Positions 20,208-31,403 of a stretch of DNA of 64,000 bases are shown here, one piece after another; the stretch's first letter is position 1; each line of letters starts with the position of its first letter. Made by a program: the position numbers and the translations under genes. The DNA comes from Hyaloperonospora brassicae (Eukaryota > Oomycota > Peronosporomycetes > Peronosporales > Peronosporaceae). The notes below the pieces were generated by a model. The model worked only from the letters and a program-made list of their open reading frames with translations. It had not been told where the DNA came from and made no database searches. The DNA is taken from positions 310,001-374,000 of the forward strand of contig CANTFL010001444.1 in the NCBI GenBank assembly GCA_947650285.1. The letters are read 5' to 3'.

Positions 20208-23200
20208 CTAGTCCAACACACTTTTTTTTCGTCGGCCACCAAATCCAACCGGCTTGTCTCCGAATGCAAACCCCCATAGCTCCAATTGGATACAGCAAAA
20301 CTGCTGCGAGGTAGTCAATGGAGGTGAATCAAACGTTTCGCACGCTCCTGTAGTCCCAGCAGACAAATCGCTATCCTGGCAAGTCGAATCACACAATGTT
20401 AGTCCGCAACGTGCCTCAATCACACATGTACTCACGAGCAATTCCACTCACCAGGAACAAACCAAAGTTGCCTCCGCCACCCATGACTAAGGACGTGTCG
20501 GAGCATAGCATGAAGTAGTTGTTTTTGCGGCTCCATTGATACTTTACAAACCCGCCTGCAGCGCTCGAGTTTGCAAAGGAAAATAGGAAGGACTCGCCTG
20601 TGCCATAATAGTGGAATGCGTGGTGCCACTCGTCCGACGCGAACCCACCAAACACGTTCTTCTCGGCGTCTTTGACGACCAACAACGTCGGGCTTTGTTT
20701 CTTTGCGAGGTAAAGAAGCGTCTCCAGTGACGATCCATTCGATTCCAGACTGTAGATCCGAAACCATCGGCATAATTGACTCGTAACGGGCAATGCATGG
20801 TCAATATGTGCAATATGTTCCAAGGTCAAAATGCTCGACGAATCCAACAGCTTGAGTTTGTAGTCGTCCGGGTCGAAATCGAAGGAAGGTCTCTTCTTGG
20901 AAGTGCGAAACGGAGACGACATCAGAAGTGGATCCGATGGGGTAGCGACCAAGAGCGCTCCGCCTTGCTCTCCTCGCTTCTCGTTTAGGTCCTCTTCATC
21001 AGCCTCTTCTGGCCGACGCGTCCTAAACGCTTCCCATTCCACTCGAAGATCATTGACGGTGCTTGAAGTCTTCTTCAGCAGTTTACGCATCACATTCTCG
21101 GTTTCTGTCATTACTCGGGTAAACGATGCCGCCTTCGGATCAAGCTGACTCCACAGTTGGATGTACACCTGAAACATGAACGCGAATAATTTGTAGAAGT
21201 ACATGTCTTCATCAAAGAGCTCCCAAAAAGGCTCCAACGACATTGCTACGATATCAATCTCCGACTGCTTCGAGGTTAAGCTGCAAGCACAAAGGGTTTG
21301 CACTGTCAGCACTCGCGGTCGTTGGCAGTCACAGAACAAACACTAGGCTAGACGTACGATAGTTTTAGCAGCTTCACCAGCGACTCGCAGATGGACGATG
21401 CTACCAGCCCGGCGTCGAAAGACGGCAACTTAGATGGTAGCGCGTGCGTCTTTAGCAAGGATAATGCATCAGGGTTGTTCTGTAGCCAGTAGAGAAGAGC
21501 TCGCAGCATCAGCACGCCACCATTTTCAAAGTTCTCCAAGATACTTGGTCTGTTGAAGCCAAACTGTTTCCAGACGGTTACAAGAACCCGTGTAGTTGCC
21601 TTGCTGGTCAGCGAAGAAGATCCACTACCAATCGAACTGGCCGGTTGCGTTGGTGTTTGTACACGTTGCTCTGAAACATCTAGAGCTGTGCTTGAACAAC
21701 GTTCGTTCTCCACACATGTCTGGGTCTCAGTCTTTGAGCGCCTTGATATGCGCCCAATTTGTGAAATGAATGAAGACGATAGCGAGCAATCACCATCCCT
21801 CTCCAAATGCTCGCTGAACAACCGAGATATCTCGTCCACTTGCTGTCCATCTGACGAGACATTCAGTTGCGGCTGAAGCTTCAGTTGATGCCACACCATG
21901 TGCAGTGCTTTCTTCTTTGCATCCAATCGCTCGAGCGCGTCAACAAGTCGTACCTGTATGGAGTGGAAAATGGCTGCGTAATGCTGTATCATTCGCTCAA
22001 CCAACGGAGCCCCTACTGCGGCATATCGAAGATCTTGATTCTGGGAATGTGTTCTGCCATGCGGGCGATCGGGCGGCAAGTCTCTTTCCGTTTCTTTCCT
22101 GTAAGCGATGACTGGGGCAAGAACAGTTGACGCCGTGAAAATGTCCACACCGTTGTTAACAGAATGCTCGGGCTGTTGCAGGAAGTGCATCAAGCCGACC
22201 ACTTGCTTCAGCACAATCTGACAGTGCACGGGCAGGCCGTTCACTAATCGTGTAATGTCGTGCACACTCGCATCTTCATCATGCAATTTCCCTGCTGCTA
22301 CAAACGCATCGTACTTATCGTCCGTCAGCAAGGGATCTGGCAGGTTCTTCAAAAAATCTAAGAGCAACGCTGATGCACACTGCGGGTCCAGATCTTGCGG
22401 TACAGACCCTCTGGTCTCCACAATCTCCCGAAGCTGGTTCAAGTGAATGCTCAAAACTGTCGCGCGCAACAGTCGTGGCGTATCCGGCTTTCGTCTCACT
22501 ATCGCCACACAGTCGTCCACAACGTTCGGAAGCGCGAGCAGTGGATCGATCAAAGCATACCGGCTGTGGTATGGGTTCCCAGTAAGCGACGCCAGGCTGA
22601 CGCCAAACACGTGGTGCCACGGGTCGGTATCTTCGAGTGGGTGCGACAGGGACTGGACACCCTTTCCCTGCTCTTTTTTCATTACCATCAAGGCTCCTTG
22701 GGTCTTGCTTCTACCATCTTTATCGTCAGTGAACGCTGGCTCAGTCTCGGGAAGCGATCCAGCTTTGGAAGGCAACGCTCCAACTGCCGCAGCAATGTCT
22801 GCATCCGTGATACTGACAATCAAGTCCTCACTAGCACCTTCAGGCCCAGGCACTGGATCCAGTAAGTCTAGCGTCCCTGGTAGCTGGAACGGTTCGCCGC
22901 TCACTTCAATTGCAAAATGCACTTCCCGAAGAGCAATAATAAGCTCGAGAAACACACCTAGACCTTCCGAACAACGAACGAGCGACTTTTCGTCGTAGTT
23001 CTCGCGGATCAAGTGCTCGCACGGCATGGAGAAAATCATCTGGCAGCCGTACAGTGGCGTCGAATAAAACAAGATTCATGTCAGCAACTTGCAAGGGCAT
23101 CCACGCGCCAGCCATCCCTACCTACCATGATGCTCGACTCAATCGTATGGTTGTTCAGCGCGATCTTCAGCCAACAGCGCGCCCTCCCTACGTCAGTCTG

Positions 23201-23417
23201 TCGAGCAAACAACAACTGCAAAATCAGTACAATCGACCAGGACTAACGCTCGTCACGAACACGAGTCATCAGACCTCCGATAGAAACGCAGCAGACACTA
23301 CACTCTGCACGAGCGTTGGCTCGTCAACAATGAGCGTGCTCGCATACAACACGTGCCACCAGGAGGGCTGCTGGCCGTCACCTCGTGGCTTGATTCCCAT
23401 CACCAGACACTCTTCCA
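20208..23417 (-). CDS. RUN - RhoGAP - ELMO - TLDc multidomain protein
   Basis: Read from high to low coordinates. An exon at about 23417-23302 (LEECLVMGIKP) and 23215-23126 (GRARCWLKIALNN) resembles a RUN domain. The long exon 23039-21358 carries the end of RUN, then a RhoGAP-like region (about 22560-22000, including LLLDFLKNLPDPLL) and the start of an ELMO domain (FGFNRPSILENFENGGVLMLRALLYWL). Exon 21280-20452 continues ELMO and then TLDc (GGFASDEWHHAFHYYGTGESFLFSF). Exon 20375-20208 ends TLDc (CETFDSP, ELWGF). Introns of 76-86 bp join in phase. RhoGAPs switch off Rho-family GTPases, ELMO links to Rac activation, and TLDc to oxidative-stress and V-ATPase functions. The usual GxFRxxG arginine-finger motif is altered (PRLLRA), so GAP activity is uncertain. 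The 5' end is not fixed; an upstream exon may lie at 23430-23690. Confidence 0.72.
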
Positions 23418-23762
23418 ATGCCGTGCCTATTGTTGAGCGCCGACCACGTACAAACAAAGTTCAGCCTCTTTTCTCCTCACTATTTCCCATCTCTCATAAT
23501 CCCACGTACAGAGCTCTGCGACACACAGCTCGCGCTCTGTTAGTGGCTGACGCTGCTCTCTCGGCAGCGCGACACTCGTCCAGCTATCCCGCGCCCGCGC
23601 CTTCGTGTCGTGACTGCCTCCACCGATTTTCTCGCCTTCAGTTCCTTTGCACACAGCGGCCGTCGTGGCTTTCTTCAATCGTGCCTAGCGCGTAAACAGC
23701 AAAAGAAGAAGGAGACAAGAACGAGGCAAGACCGACGTTAACAACTGCTCGGTCCAATGCCG
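23418..23762. other. probable 5' exon or leader of the RUN-RhoGAP gene, unresolved
   Basis: The minus strand is open from 23678 to 23427 in one frame without an ATG at its start, and offers GTACGT donor and AATAG acceptor sites. The initiator of the RUN-RhoGAP protein most likely lies here but cannot be chosen from sequence alone. Confidence 0.35.
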
Positions 23763-24050
23763 TTACGTCACGAAGTGCTTGCGGGTCGTACGTACAAGAG
23801 CGTTGTAGCGCTGCTGAATAGAGGCATCGCTGGCGCTGCGCTTTGCCTCGTGTCGAGCCGCGAGCCAGTGCGCGACCTTGCCCAGCATCTCACGCGCGTC
23901 GTCGCTTTCTTCAAAGTGGCTTCACGTGCGCTTTGCGCTTTTGTTCCGTATTGTAGCGAATGGCGTAGGGGCAGACGGTTTTGCTTGCTTCGGATTGGCT
24001 GAAACAAATCCTCCGCCCCAGTGGGTCTTTCGACGAGCAAAAGAGACCAT
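23763..24050 (-). pseudogene. small minus-strand frame split by one in-frame TGA
   Basis: ATG at 24050 (complement) opens 42 codons to TGA at 23922-23924. The same frame then goes on for 52 more codons to TAA at 23763-23765 without a shift. The downstream part reads like a real amphipathic helical segment (AREMLGKVAHWLAARHEAKRS). Possible readings are a small gene with a nonsense change, a shorter protein starting at the internal Met, or an unseen intron. The start overlaps the kinase start on the other strand: the palindromic ACCATGGT supplies ATG both ways. No family recognised. Confidence 0.35.
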
Positions 24051-26170
24051 GGTGAGGTCGTCGCGGTCACTGCATGCCGCGATGGAAGACGCCTCGTCTC
24101 CACGCGTTAGCACGACGCTGAGCTTTATGAGCAGTAGCAGCAGTGAAGCTGAAGACGGTGAATATCGGGACGGTGACGACGCGAACGACGCGGGCGAGGA
24201 GCCAGAGCAGCACAAGCGCAACACGGACCACAGCAGTGATGATAGCTTGCGTGACGGCGGCACGGAGGTAGTGCCTAGCGCTACTGGTCGCTACCGTGCT
24301 CGAAGTGCAGAGCGTCTGGATGTATGTGGGGGCAAAGAAAAGCCGTACAGTCGACGTCTGCGGACGTCGACTCGTAAGACGGCACCACAGCGATGTGATC
24401 GAAAGAAGAGTTCACTAACGCCGCACGGAAGAGACGCGTTTGTCCGAGAGTCTGTTGCTTTATTTTGCACAAAGAGTGTGCAGTGCTGCCGAAGAAGTGA
24501 GGCTGACGGTGGTGCTGTGACGGTGGTGTGGAGAGTAGATGCAGCAGTCGCTCGGCCTCTCCGCCGTGTGCAAGTCCAGCCACGTTGCTGAGTGGCAGTC
24601 TTGGATCGACGCTGTCGATGACTAGTCCCGCGGCGACTCGACTACGTCTACAAGTGAAGATAGTGCTGCAACGGCTTAATATTGTCGATTGGCCGGTGCG
24701 TCTTTTGTCGACGTGTCGCCTACGATAGAAGGCCGTAGAAAGCTAGTTATTGGTTGACGTGGACTGCAAGATGTTCCGTGTAGATTCACTTTGTCACGAC
24801 GTACGATGACTTGCAAACCATTCGTTGGCTTGGGGCTGGCGTGTCGGCAGAAGTGTACAAGGTTGATCATCCTTTTTCAATGAGTTTGGAGTGTGAAGAT
24901 TGACTTGCTCGAATGTGCCTTGTCGAAATGCAGGTTCGAGATCGAAAAAGCGGACAAGTTTTTGCCATCAAAAAGTCGAAGCAGGAGCTACGCAACAAGC
25001 AAGAACGGTACGGCGGTTGCCAGTGGCGATAGTGCTAACTGACTACTTATGACAGTCTCGGTTTACGATGGCGACTTTGCCTTCGTCAACAGAGACTTCC
25101 GAACACAAGAAATAGCTGCCTTACAAAAGCTTAACACTGCGCGGCACTACTTCGACCATATCGTGCGGCCGTATCAAGCTTGGCAAGAGAATGGTAGGGC
25201 TCCGTCTTGCTGATGGAAAATGAGTGGCTTTCGTGCGATTCTTGCTAAGCTGTCTTCATGCAGGCTTCTTCTTCTTGCAAATGGAGATGTGCGAAGGCGG
25301 CACATTGCAAGAGTTTATGACGAAGCGAAATAGCCGAGATGCCCTCCCGGAAGACCACCTGTGGATCATACTCCGGGACATTGCAATTGGGCTACAAGTC
25401 CTTCACAAACATGATATCGTTCATCTAGACATCAAGCCTGACAACATATTTATCACTGAGGACGGGAAGCTGAAGATTGGTGATTTTGGCATGGCGGGCA
25501 GCGCGGTGACACAAGCGGACTCATCGGGCCGAGTAGGGGACCTCGAGGGTGATGCAAAGTATATTGCGAAGGAGCTACTCACGAGCGCTGTTCGACTTCC
25601 ATCGGCGGACATATTCTGTCTAGGTACACTGAATGACTGTGGCTGTCTACAACAGCAGATCTGGTGCTTACATTACTCTTTCGAATGCAAAGGTATTACG
25701 CTGCTGGAGATCGCTACCGGAACAGCCCTGCCCGAAGCTGGAAAAGAGTGGCATGATCTTCGAGAAGGCAAGCTGCCTCGTTTTTCGTCAATATACACCG
25801 AGGAGCTTTGCGAAACGATTCGACAGGTACGCACGTGATGCAACTACTATACCGCAGATTCCGCTGCTAACGAACGATGGTAATATGAAGATGATGCATC
25901 CTGACGCAACAAGGAGACCCAGCGCAGCCGACATTGTGAAAGCCTGTAGCACGCAGACTGACAGCAAGCCTGCAATGTTCCTTATTGAGGTAAGCATGTT
26001 ATGTGTTTCTTAGTACTGCCAACACCTAACGAAGGATCCATTTTTGCGTTTGCTTCGACCAGCACGCTCTAGAGCAAAAGCTGGTGGTGCCGTCAAAAGT
26101 ACGCAATACGAATCGGTCGGCCCAGAATGGTCTACAGACTCCTCACAAGTCGTGTCCGCGTATACCGTAA
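24049..26170 (+). CDS. Wee1/Myt1-like protein kinase, multi-exon
   Basis: Wee1-family kinases delay mitosis by phosphorylating Cdk1 near its N-terminus. The N-terminal exon is Ser/Asp/Glu-rich (SSSSSEAEDGEYRDGDD) and low in structure. Kinase exons follow: glycine loop GAGVSAEVYK (about 24825-24863), VAIK-type lysine in FAIKKSK (about 24950), MEMCEGGTL hinge (near 25280), catalytic HLDIKPDNIF (near 25425), GDFGMA (near 25480), and EGDAKYIAKELL (near 25550). The last two are close to Wee1/Myt1 forms. Later exons complete the C-lobe (MMHPDATRRPSAADIV, about 25890). The last exon begins after CGACCAG near 26062 and stops at TAA 26168-26170. Exons between 24430 and 24760 are unresolved. Introns are short; an extra frame-preserving insert near 25625-25690 is probably an intron. 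Confidence 0.75.
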
Positions 26171-26716
26171 CGGTCCCGTGTGATTAGTACGGAAAGGCTG
26201 CTTTTCCACTATTCTGATACACAGCGAGCGGGTTGTTGTGCTCGGACCGATTGCTAGGAAAAGAAGTTAGGCTATGCATGCGTTGTTCATATGGATAGAT
26301 CAGCATAAATAATGAGCTACGGCCAAATGGTCGGTCTATGTTGCTTGATATGCGCACCGATAGGATGACTGATGAGCCAAAGTTATCGACGTGATGACAG
26401 CACCGCTGGGTTCGTTGATTACAATATCGAAATGTGTCGACCACATTTCAGTGCCTTGAATTGCAGCGTTTACAGAGCTATTCGAACGAGAGCCCAAAAA
26501 GAACACGACCAAATGCTTTTCGTTTACAATATAATTCGCATCTCAGAGTCTAATTCGCAATTAATTCCCATGATGCCTATTATTGCAGGATACCACGGTC
26601 CTCATGTCGCTTCACACCACTTAACCGTTGCTTTGAACCGTCCTGGTCGACCTCGGTTGGCTTCCAGCGCTCGTGCCACGACGGCAGCAGTATCTCTTTT
26701 CTCACGTGATAACAAG
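26171..26716. other. intergenic stretch and RPL26 upstream region
   Basis: Only short frames without recognisable domains. The end of this stretch should contain the promoter and most of the leader exon of the ribosomal protein gene. Confidence 0.4.
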
Positions 26717-27462
26717 AGTACGTCGCTGTTTCTCGTGCCACTACTGGCGCCGTCGACCATGATCTCGATGTGTATGGCATGCTAACTCGTTCGGTCCTAT
26801 GTGTCGTCTGCATCTACAGTGAAGTTCAACTCGACCGTATCGTCGTCGCGCCGCAAAAGCCGCAAGGCCCACTTTGGCGCGCACTCGACCCAGCGTCGTG
26901 TGCTCATGAGCGCGCCTCTGTCCAAGGAGCTGCAGAGCAAGTACAATGTAAGTTAGTACGCTGGTACTTTCAGCGCTGTAAGTCCATGTCAGACTCTGTC
27001 TCGTTCGCAGAGACAGACTGGCACTTCATGGCATCGCGGGATCCGTACGTGTCGAGGCAGCCAACTGCCACCTGCGTCGAACCGAGCTCCTCGTAGTAGG
27101 GGCCTCTCAGCTCATGGTTGCTGTCCCTTTTTTCTACTGCATCTGACGCTTTGTAGGTGCGTAGCATGCCCATCCGCAAGGAGGACGAAGTCATGATCGT
27201 GCGTGGCTCGCAGAAGTCCCGTGAGGGCCGTGTGACTGCTGTGTACCGCAAGAAGTTCGTTATTCACGTCGAGCGTGTCGTGCGCGAGAAGGCGAACGGC
27301 GCGTCGGTGCCCATTGGCGTTGACGCTTCCAAGGTAGTCATCACTAAGCTGAAGCTCGACAAGGACCGCAAGAAGATCTTGGAGCGCAAGAACCGTGCTG
27401 TGAGCGAGACGGAGAAGGGCAAGTTCACCGAGCAGGACGTTGCTATGGCCACCGTCGACTAA
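26717..27462 (+). CDS. RPL26: 60S ribosomal protein L26 (uL24)
   Basis: uL24 binds 23S/28S rRNA near the exit tunnel and helps start large-subunit assembly. Exons 26820-26947 and 27157-27462 join in phase 0 and read [20 protein letters not shown], then the KOW-type stretch [27 protein letters not shown], giving about 144 residues, the normal length. The conserved first residue is the Met before KFN, yet the genome has only TG after the acceptor CTACAG (26814-26819). The A of ATG must therefore come from an upstream exon; a donor A|GTACGT at 26717/26718 fits. This gives a start codon split by a 102-bp intron. The second intron is 26948-27156. The leader-exon 5' end is not defined. Confidence 0.93.
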
Positions 27463-30323
27463 GTATGTCGAGTCAATGACGTTGGAGTGACGACCGACAC
27501 TTCAAACAACATGTTATCGCTAAGAGAAATGAAAGACACGATGATCTGGCAAAGGCCGCGCGTGTGCAGTACTGTGGCTGTGCTTGTAATGCAGGAACGC
27601 AGAGGGAGTGGTTGCTCATTCTCGTCTTGGTATTTGCCAGACACGTGGTTCGTTCTCGATCCTAATGCGCGTTGACAACCTCTGAAGTCCTCATGTGTAT
27701 CATCACGAACGAGTGGTTTGCTGAGCAGGTGGTGAACGGCAAGTCTACCAAGGACGTTGATAGAATCGACTTTGTGCTCATAGAGCTCTTGCACTTACAC
27801 TGAGGCGTCCCGAGATATCACAGCGTTGGTTCAGAGCCGAGCGGAGCGGTCCTATTTATCAGAGTGATCGCTCAATGAGTGCTGCAACAATGTCCTTGCT
27901 CACGAATGTCGTGGCGCATGCAAAGAGGATTGGCAGATGCAAAGGGGTTTGTTTGTCCACTGCAAAGAGGTATGTCGAATGCTGCAAGGACGACCAACCA
28001 GGTTGACGCCATTTGGACGTGTTGCCTCGGATCTCAACAAAACGAAAAAGACGTCGGGACGCACTTCTACGTTTCTTTCTGCATTCAGCACGCTGTCAAT
28101 CGTGCCCGACCATGCGTGAAGGTGAGACACATGTAGGCACGTATCGAGTCTGACCAGACACGACTGCCGCTCGCAAAGGTCATGGGATATAGACGCACCG
28201 TGACACGTTTCACCCAAGTTTGACCAACTGTTTGCACGAGTTATGCCGTGGGAACTAAAAGTGGCGATGTGTGGTCTCCATTGGTAGCTTCAATGTTCTC
28301 GCCGACATGGAAGTCAGGTCGCCCGAGTTTGGCCGTTCCGCTATACAGACTGACATGCCCGTCAGTCCTTCGGCATTGGGCTCACAAGTCTTTATTAGCG
28401 CTTCTGACAACACTCGTTGGTACGACAAACAACTCTTTGGGACCACTGCGCTGATCAGCCGCCTGGACCCGTCCGTTTAGCCGACGACGGCCACGCAGTA
28501 CCGTAGCAAATAGCTGTGTAGGGGTGTCCAGAATCTATCAGTTGTGGCAGGTACGTGCAGTTTGACCGTTCCTACAGTACGTGTTGTCTGCCACAGTTGC
28601 AGCACTTGTCGCGTCGAGCCGTCAGCGGGACATCGACCACTGTGGCCAGTTTCTATACGTTTGTTTTTCTAGGAAGCTTGTTACCAAACGAATGCGCTTT
28701 GTGGTTTCTAATTCGGACTTTGACCGCTGCGGGAGCGAAAAAGCAATCGAGCAATAAATACGCTGCAAAAAGACGTGATGAAAATGTCCGTTACATCTCG
28801 TTTGACGTCGTGCACAGGTTGCGTAACTTTGGGGGAACCTGTGACAAGACCTCGAACCACACGGTGTAGGTGTTCAGCCAGGGCTTTCAAGTTGCTGAGT
28901 CGTTGACAAAGGCGAAAAACTGCTGCATCTGCAGTTAGTTTGCTTCCTGCCGCCGGAACCGATGCACCTGCAAGTAAATTGCTCGTCCTGTTGCAGGAGG
29001 AGTGATACTGTATCACTTCGTCGTGTGAACGTGCTGGATGCTGCTAGCAGTTTGGCACGCGAAACTTCCTGTTCCAGGTGGTGAAACACTAGACCGGACT
29101 GTCATCGTCAAGTAGTCGCACTAGTGGTGTGCTGAATGTATTTGGCTGATGCATAGTACCTTAATCGAAAGCCGTGCAACCGCCGCGCCACGAAGCGGCG
29201 CACAGATGCATGCAAGTCTGTAAATTCATCCAGCGTTCGGTATTTGCAACGCTGTCTTGCGCTTTCTGGCTCTCTTGCCAGTAGGAAGTCATGCGCAGGA
29301 TCTGTCCCACAAACTCGATGGAAGAATGTGAACAGGCAACGCAAACCTCGCTGGAGGAAGGACATAGTCCGTCAAGATGAGCTGGTCAAGACCAAGACCC
29401 AAGCGCAAATCGCACTAGCAATCGGTATCGCACAACTGCTTGGATCCCAACATGTCTTCGACAATCGCATCTTTCCGCTACTATCGCAAGCTTTTGAAAA
29501 GAGCCACTTACGAATGTGTGTCCGTGACGTCGGCGACACGACGCTATCGGAACCATTGGCATGGGTGGCACAGTTTGCTACCATGGTGTATGATGAAACC
29601 TAGATCCGAGAGAGCACTACGACTCCAGCGTCATCGATGCCCCGTCGATTCAGATATTGTGTGTTAGTAACTGATGCCTCTCACCCTTTACGCTGTTGCT
29701 TCGAGTAAATGTCCGTCTGGTGCCGCCAGTGAATTACATGGGGCTGCAAGATCAGGACATTGGTAGGGAGAAAACTCGAGTCCAGAGCCAAGAAAGAGCG
29801 CGAAGCGCAATGTGTAGTGTAGGTAGACGACCACCTAAGACGCTTCAACGACTCGTCCACGCCCTGCGCCATCATCGCGAACTTGCGGAGCATCCAAACA
29901 GCCGGCGCTCTACATAGCCGACGCGTCAAACAGCCAACACGTTACAATCGTCCATCGCGTTGGACAGCAAACAGTTGTTGTTGACGTGCGTTGTCCAGAA
30001 GAACACACAAGAACGAACAAACCGACTTCATTCATCAAATAAAAAACCAGGCGCGCCTGTCGTGAATGCTACGCGTCGACTTCGCAGTGTAATCGACCTT
30101 GTCTTCCCTGCTGCTTGCTAACTAACTATCAATGTGCTAAGTACCATACACTGGAGACCCTCCAAGTCCCTCGTCACTCTAGATTACATCATATGGCTTG
30201 ATGGGTGTTGTATCCGACGCTGTCTGAAGAGCGGTAACGGTCGTGTCTCGACGCGAGAGAGCAAGTTGTATCTTTCGAGATGCGGCAACCGAGCGCCGCA
30301 CAACTGCAGCTTGCATGGACCAG
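27463..30323. other. 2.9-kb region without a confident gene
   Basis: Frames of 60-120 codons occur on both strands, for instance plus 29244-29603 and minus 29108-29365, which overlap. None has a motif I recognise or a convincing splice structure. The region may hold decayed genes. Confidence 0.4.
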
Positions 30324-31403
30324 CTACTTTATCGCACCTTCACAACTCGCATGGTCGTAGGCTGGATGCAAAAGGGAAAACGCACGAGATCTGCCGTCAT
30401 GAAACGATTTCTCAGACGCATCGTCGTTCATCTCCTTTACCATACTTTCCTCCAGGATCTCAGCTCGCTCGAGTGACACGTGCGTGTCCGTCATTTGCCC
30501 CACCGTCTCAACGAGCTCGTCGAATAGACCAATTTTCCACGCAAGATGCTTCTCTTCCAAAAAATACCATACACGGTACGCATTCCAGAAATGCGCATTG
30601 TCCAACTTTCGCACAAGAATGCCATTCACCGACTCGCGGTATACCTTCTGGATCCGCTGTACGTCGACATTTACAGCGCTCAGATCGACACCATTGTTGA
30701 CTAGAAAGCGCAACAGCACAAGCAGCTCGTACTCCGACGGCCGGTAGTGACCACTATGCGGAAAAATAGTCTTAATGACCCCGTCCGTAATCACCATCAT
30801 TCCGGCAGTCTGTACACATTCTCCGCCAACAAAGCTCGTGTGGTGGATTCGAGGAATCTTTTTCGTCTCTTTCTGGCAGCCATAGAGAACACCATCGCGC
30901 AGGACGAAAATCCATCCATCCGGTCCCGTTTCCACGATTTCTTGGCCAGAATCACGCACAATCACGCCGTTCTGCACCGACAGCGCAAACTTTTGGCGTT
31001 CAGCAGCTGTGTCACAGTAGAGAACAGTCTCGCGCTCCAGTTTCGTTCTGGGCACGCCAGCAACTTCAATTGATTCGTCGTCCAGCCACTCCCAGAAACT
31101 CGGCTTCGTCGGTTCCGTGGGCTGTCGCTTCCACTCTTTATAGTATGCTCGCAAATTGGCGCCATACCTGTCTCGTCAACAACCCATCAGTCAATACGAC
31201 CCACTTCCAATTCAAATAACATGACAAACGTACCGATGTTTACGGTCGCAGACTTCCAACCAACTCTTCTTATCGACCACGGAAATGTTGCCTGCACTGT
31301 AGCCTTTCACGAGCTTCGGGGAGTACTTCTTCGCCAGCTTGACAATCTCGTGCATGTTCTGGTAAGTGGTTCGTCGTTTGGCACGCATGCCCTCCGCTGT
31401 CAT
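30324..31403 (-). CDS. IQM-like (IQ-motif protein family core) protein
   Basis: Two exons (complement of 31403-31234 and 31167-30324) join across a 66-bp intron (CATCG|GTACGT ... GACAG|G) to 337 residues. The core resembles plant and fungal IQM proteins: RYGANL-AYYKEW near the join, FWEWLD, PR-KLERETVLY, GWIFVLRDGVLY, HHTSFVGG and PHSGHYRPSEYE. Plant IQMs carry a calmodulin-binding IQ motif before this core; none is seen after the ATG used here, so either it is absent or an upstream exon is missing. The C-terminal 120 residues are charged and not recognised. Function unknown; calmodulin-linked signalling is only suggested by the family. Confidence 0.7.

Noticed and set aside
23922..23924. TGA as selenocysteine codon
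   Set aside because: The flanking residues (KRT-stop-SHF) resemble no selenoprotein site and no SECIS structure could be shown; nonsense change or gene-model error is simpler.
29108..29603. Overlapping plus and minus frames of 85-119 codons
   Set aside because: They oppose each other, no motif recognised, and neither has conserved-looking structure; kept only as part of an undefined region.
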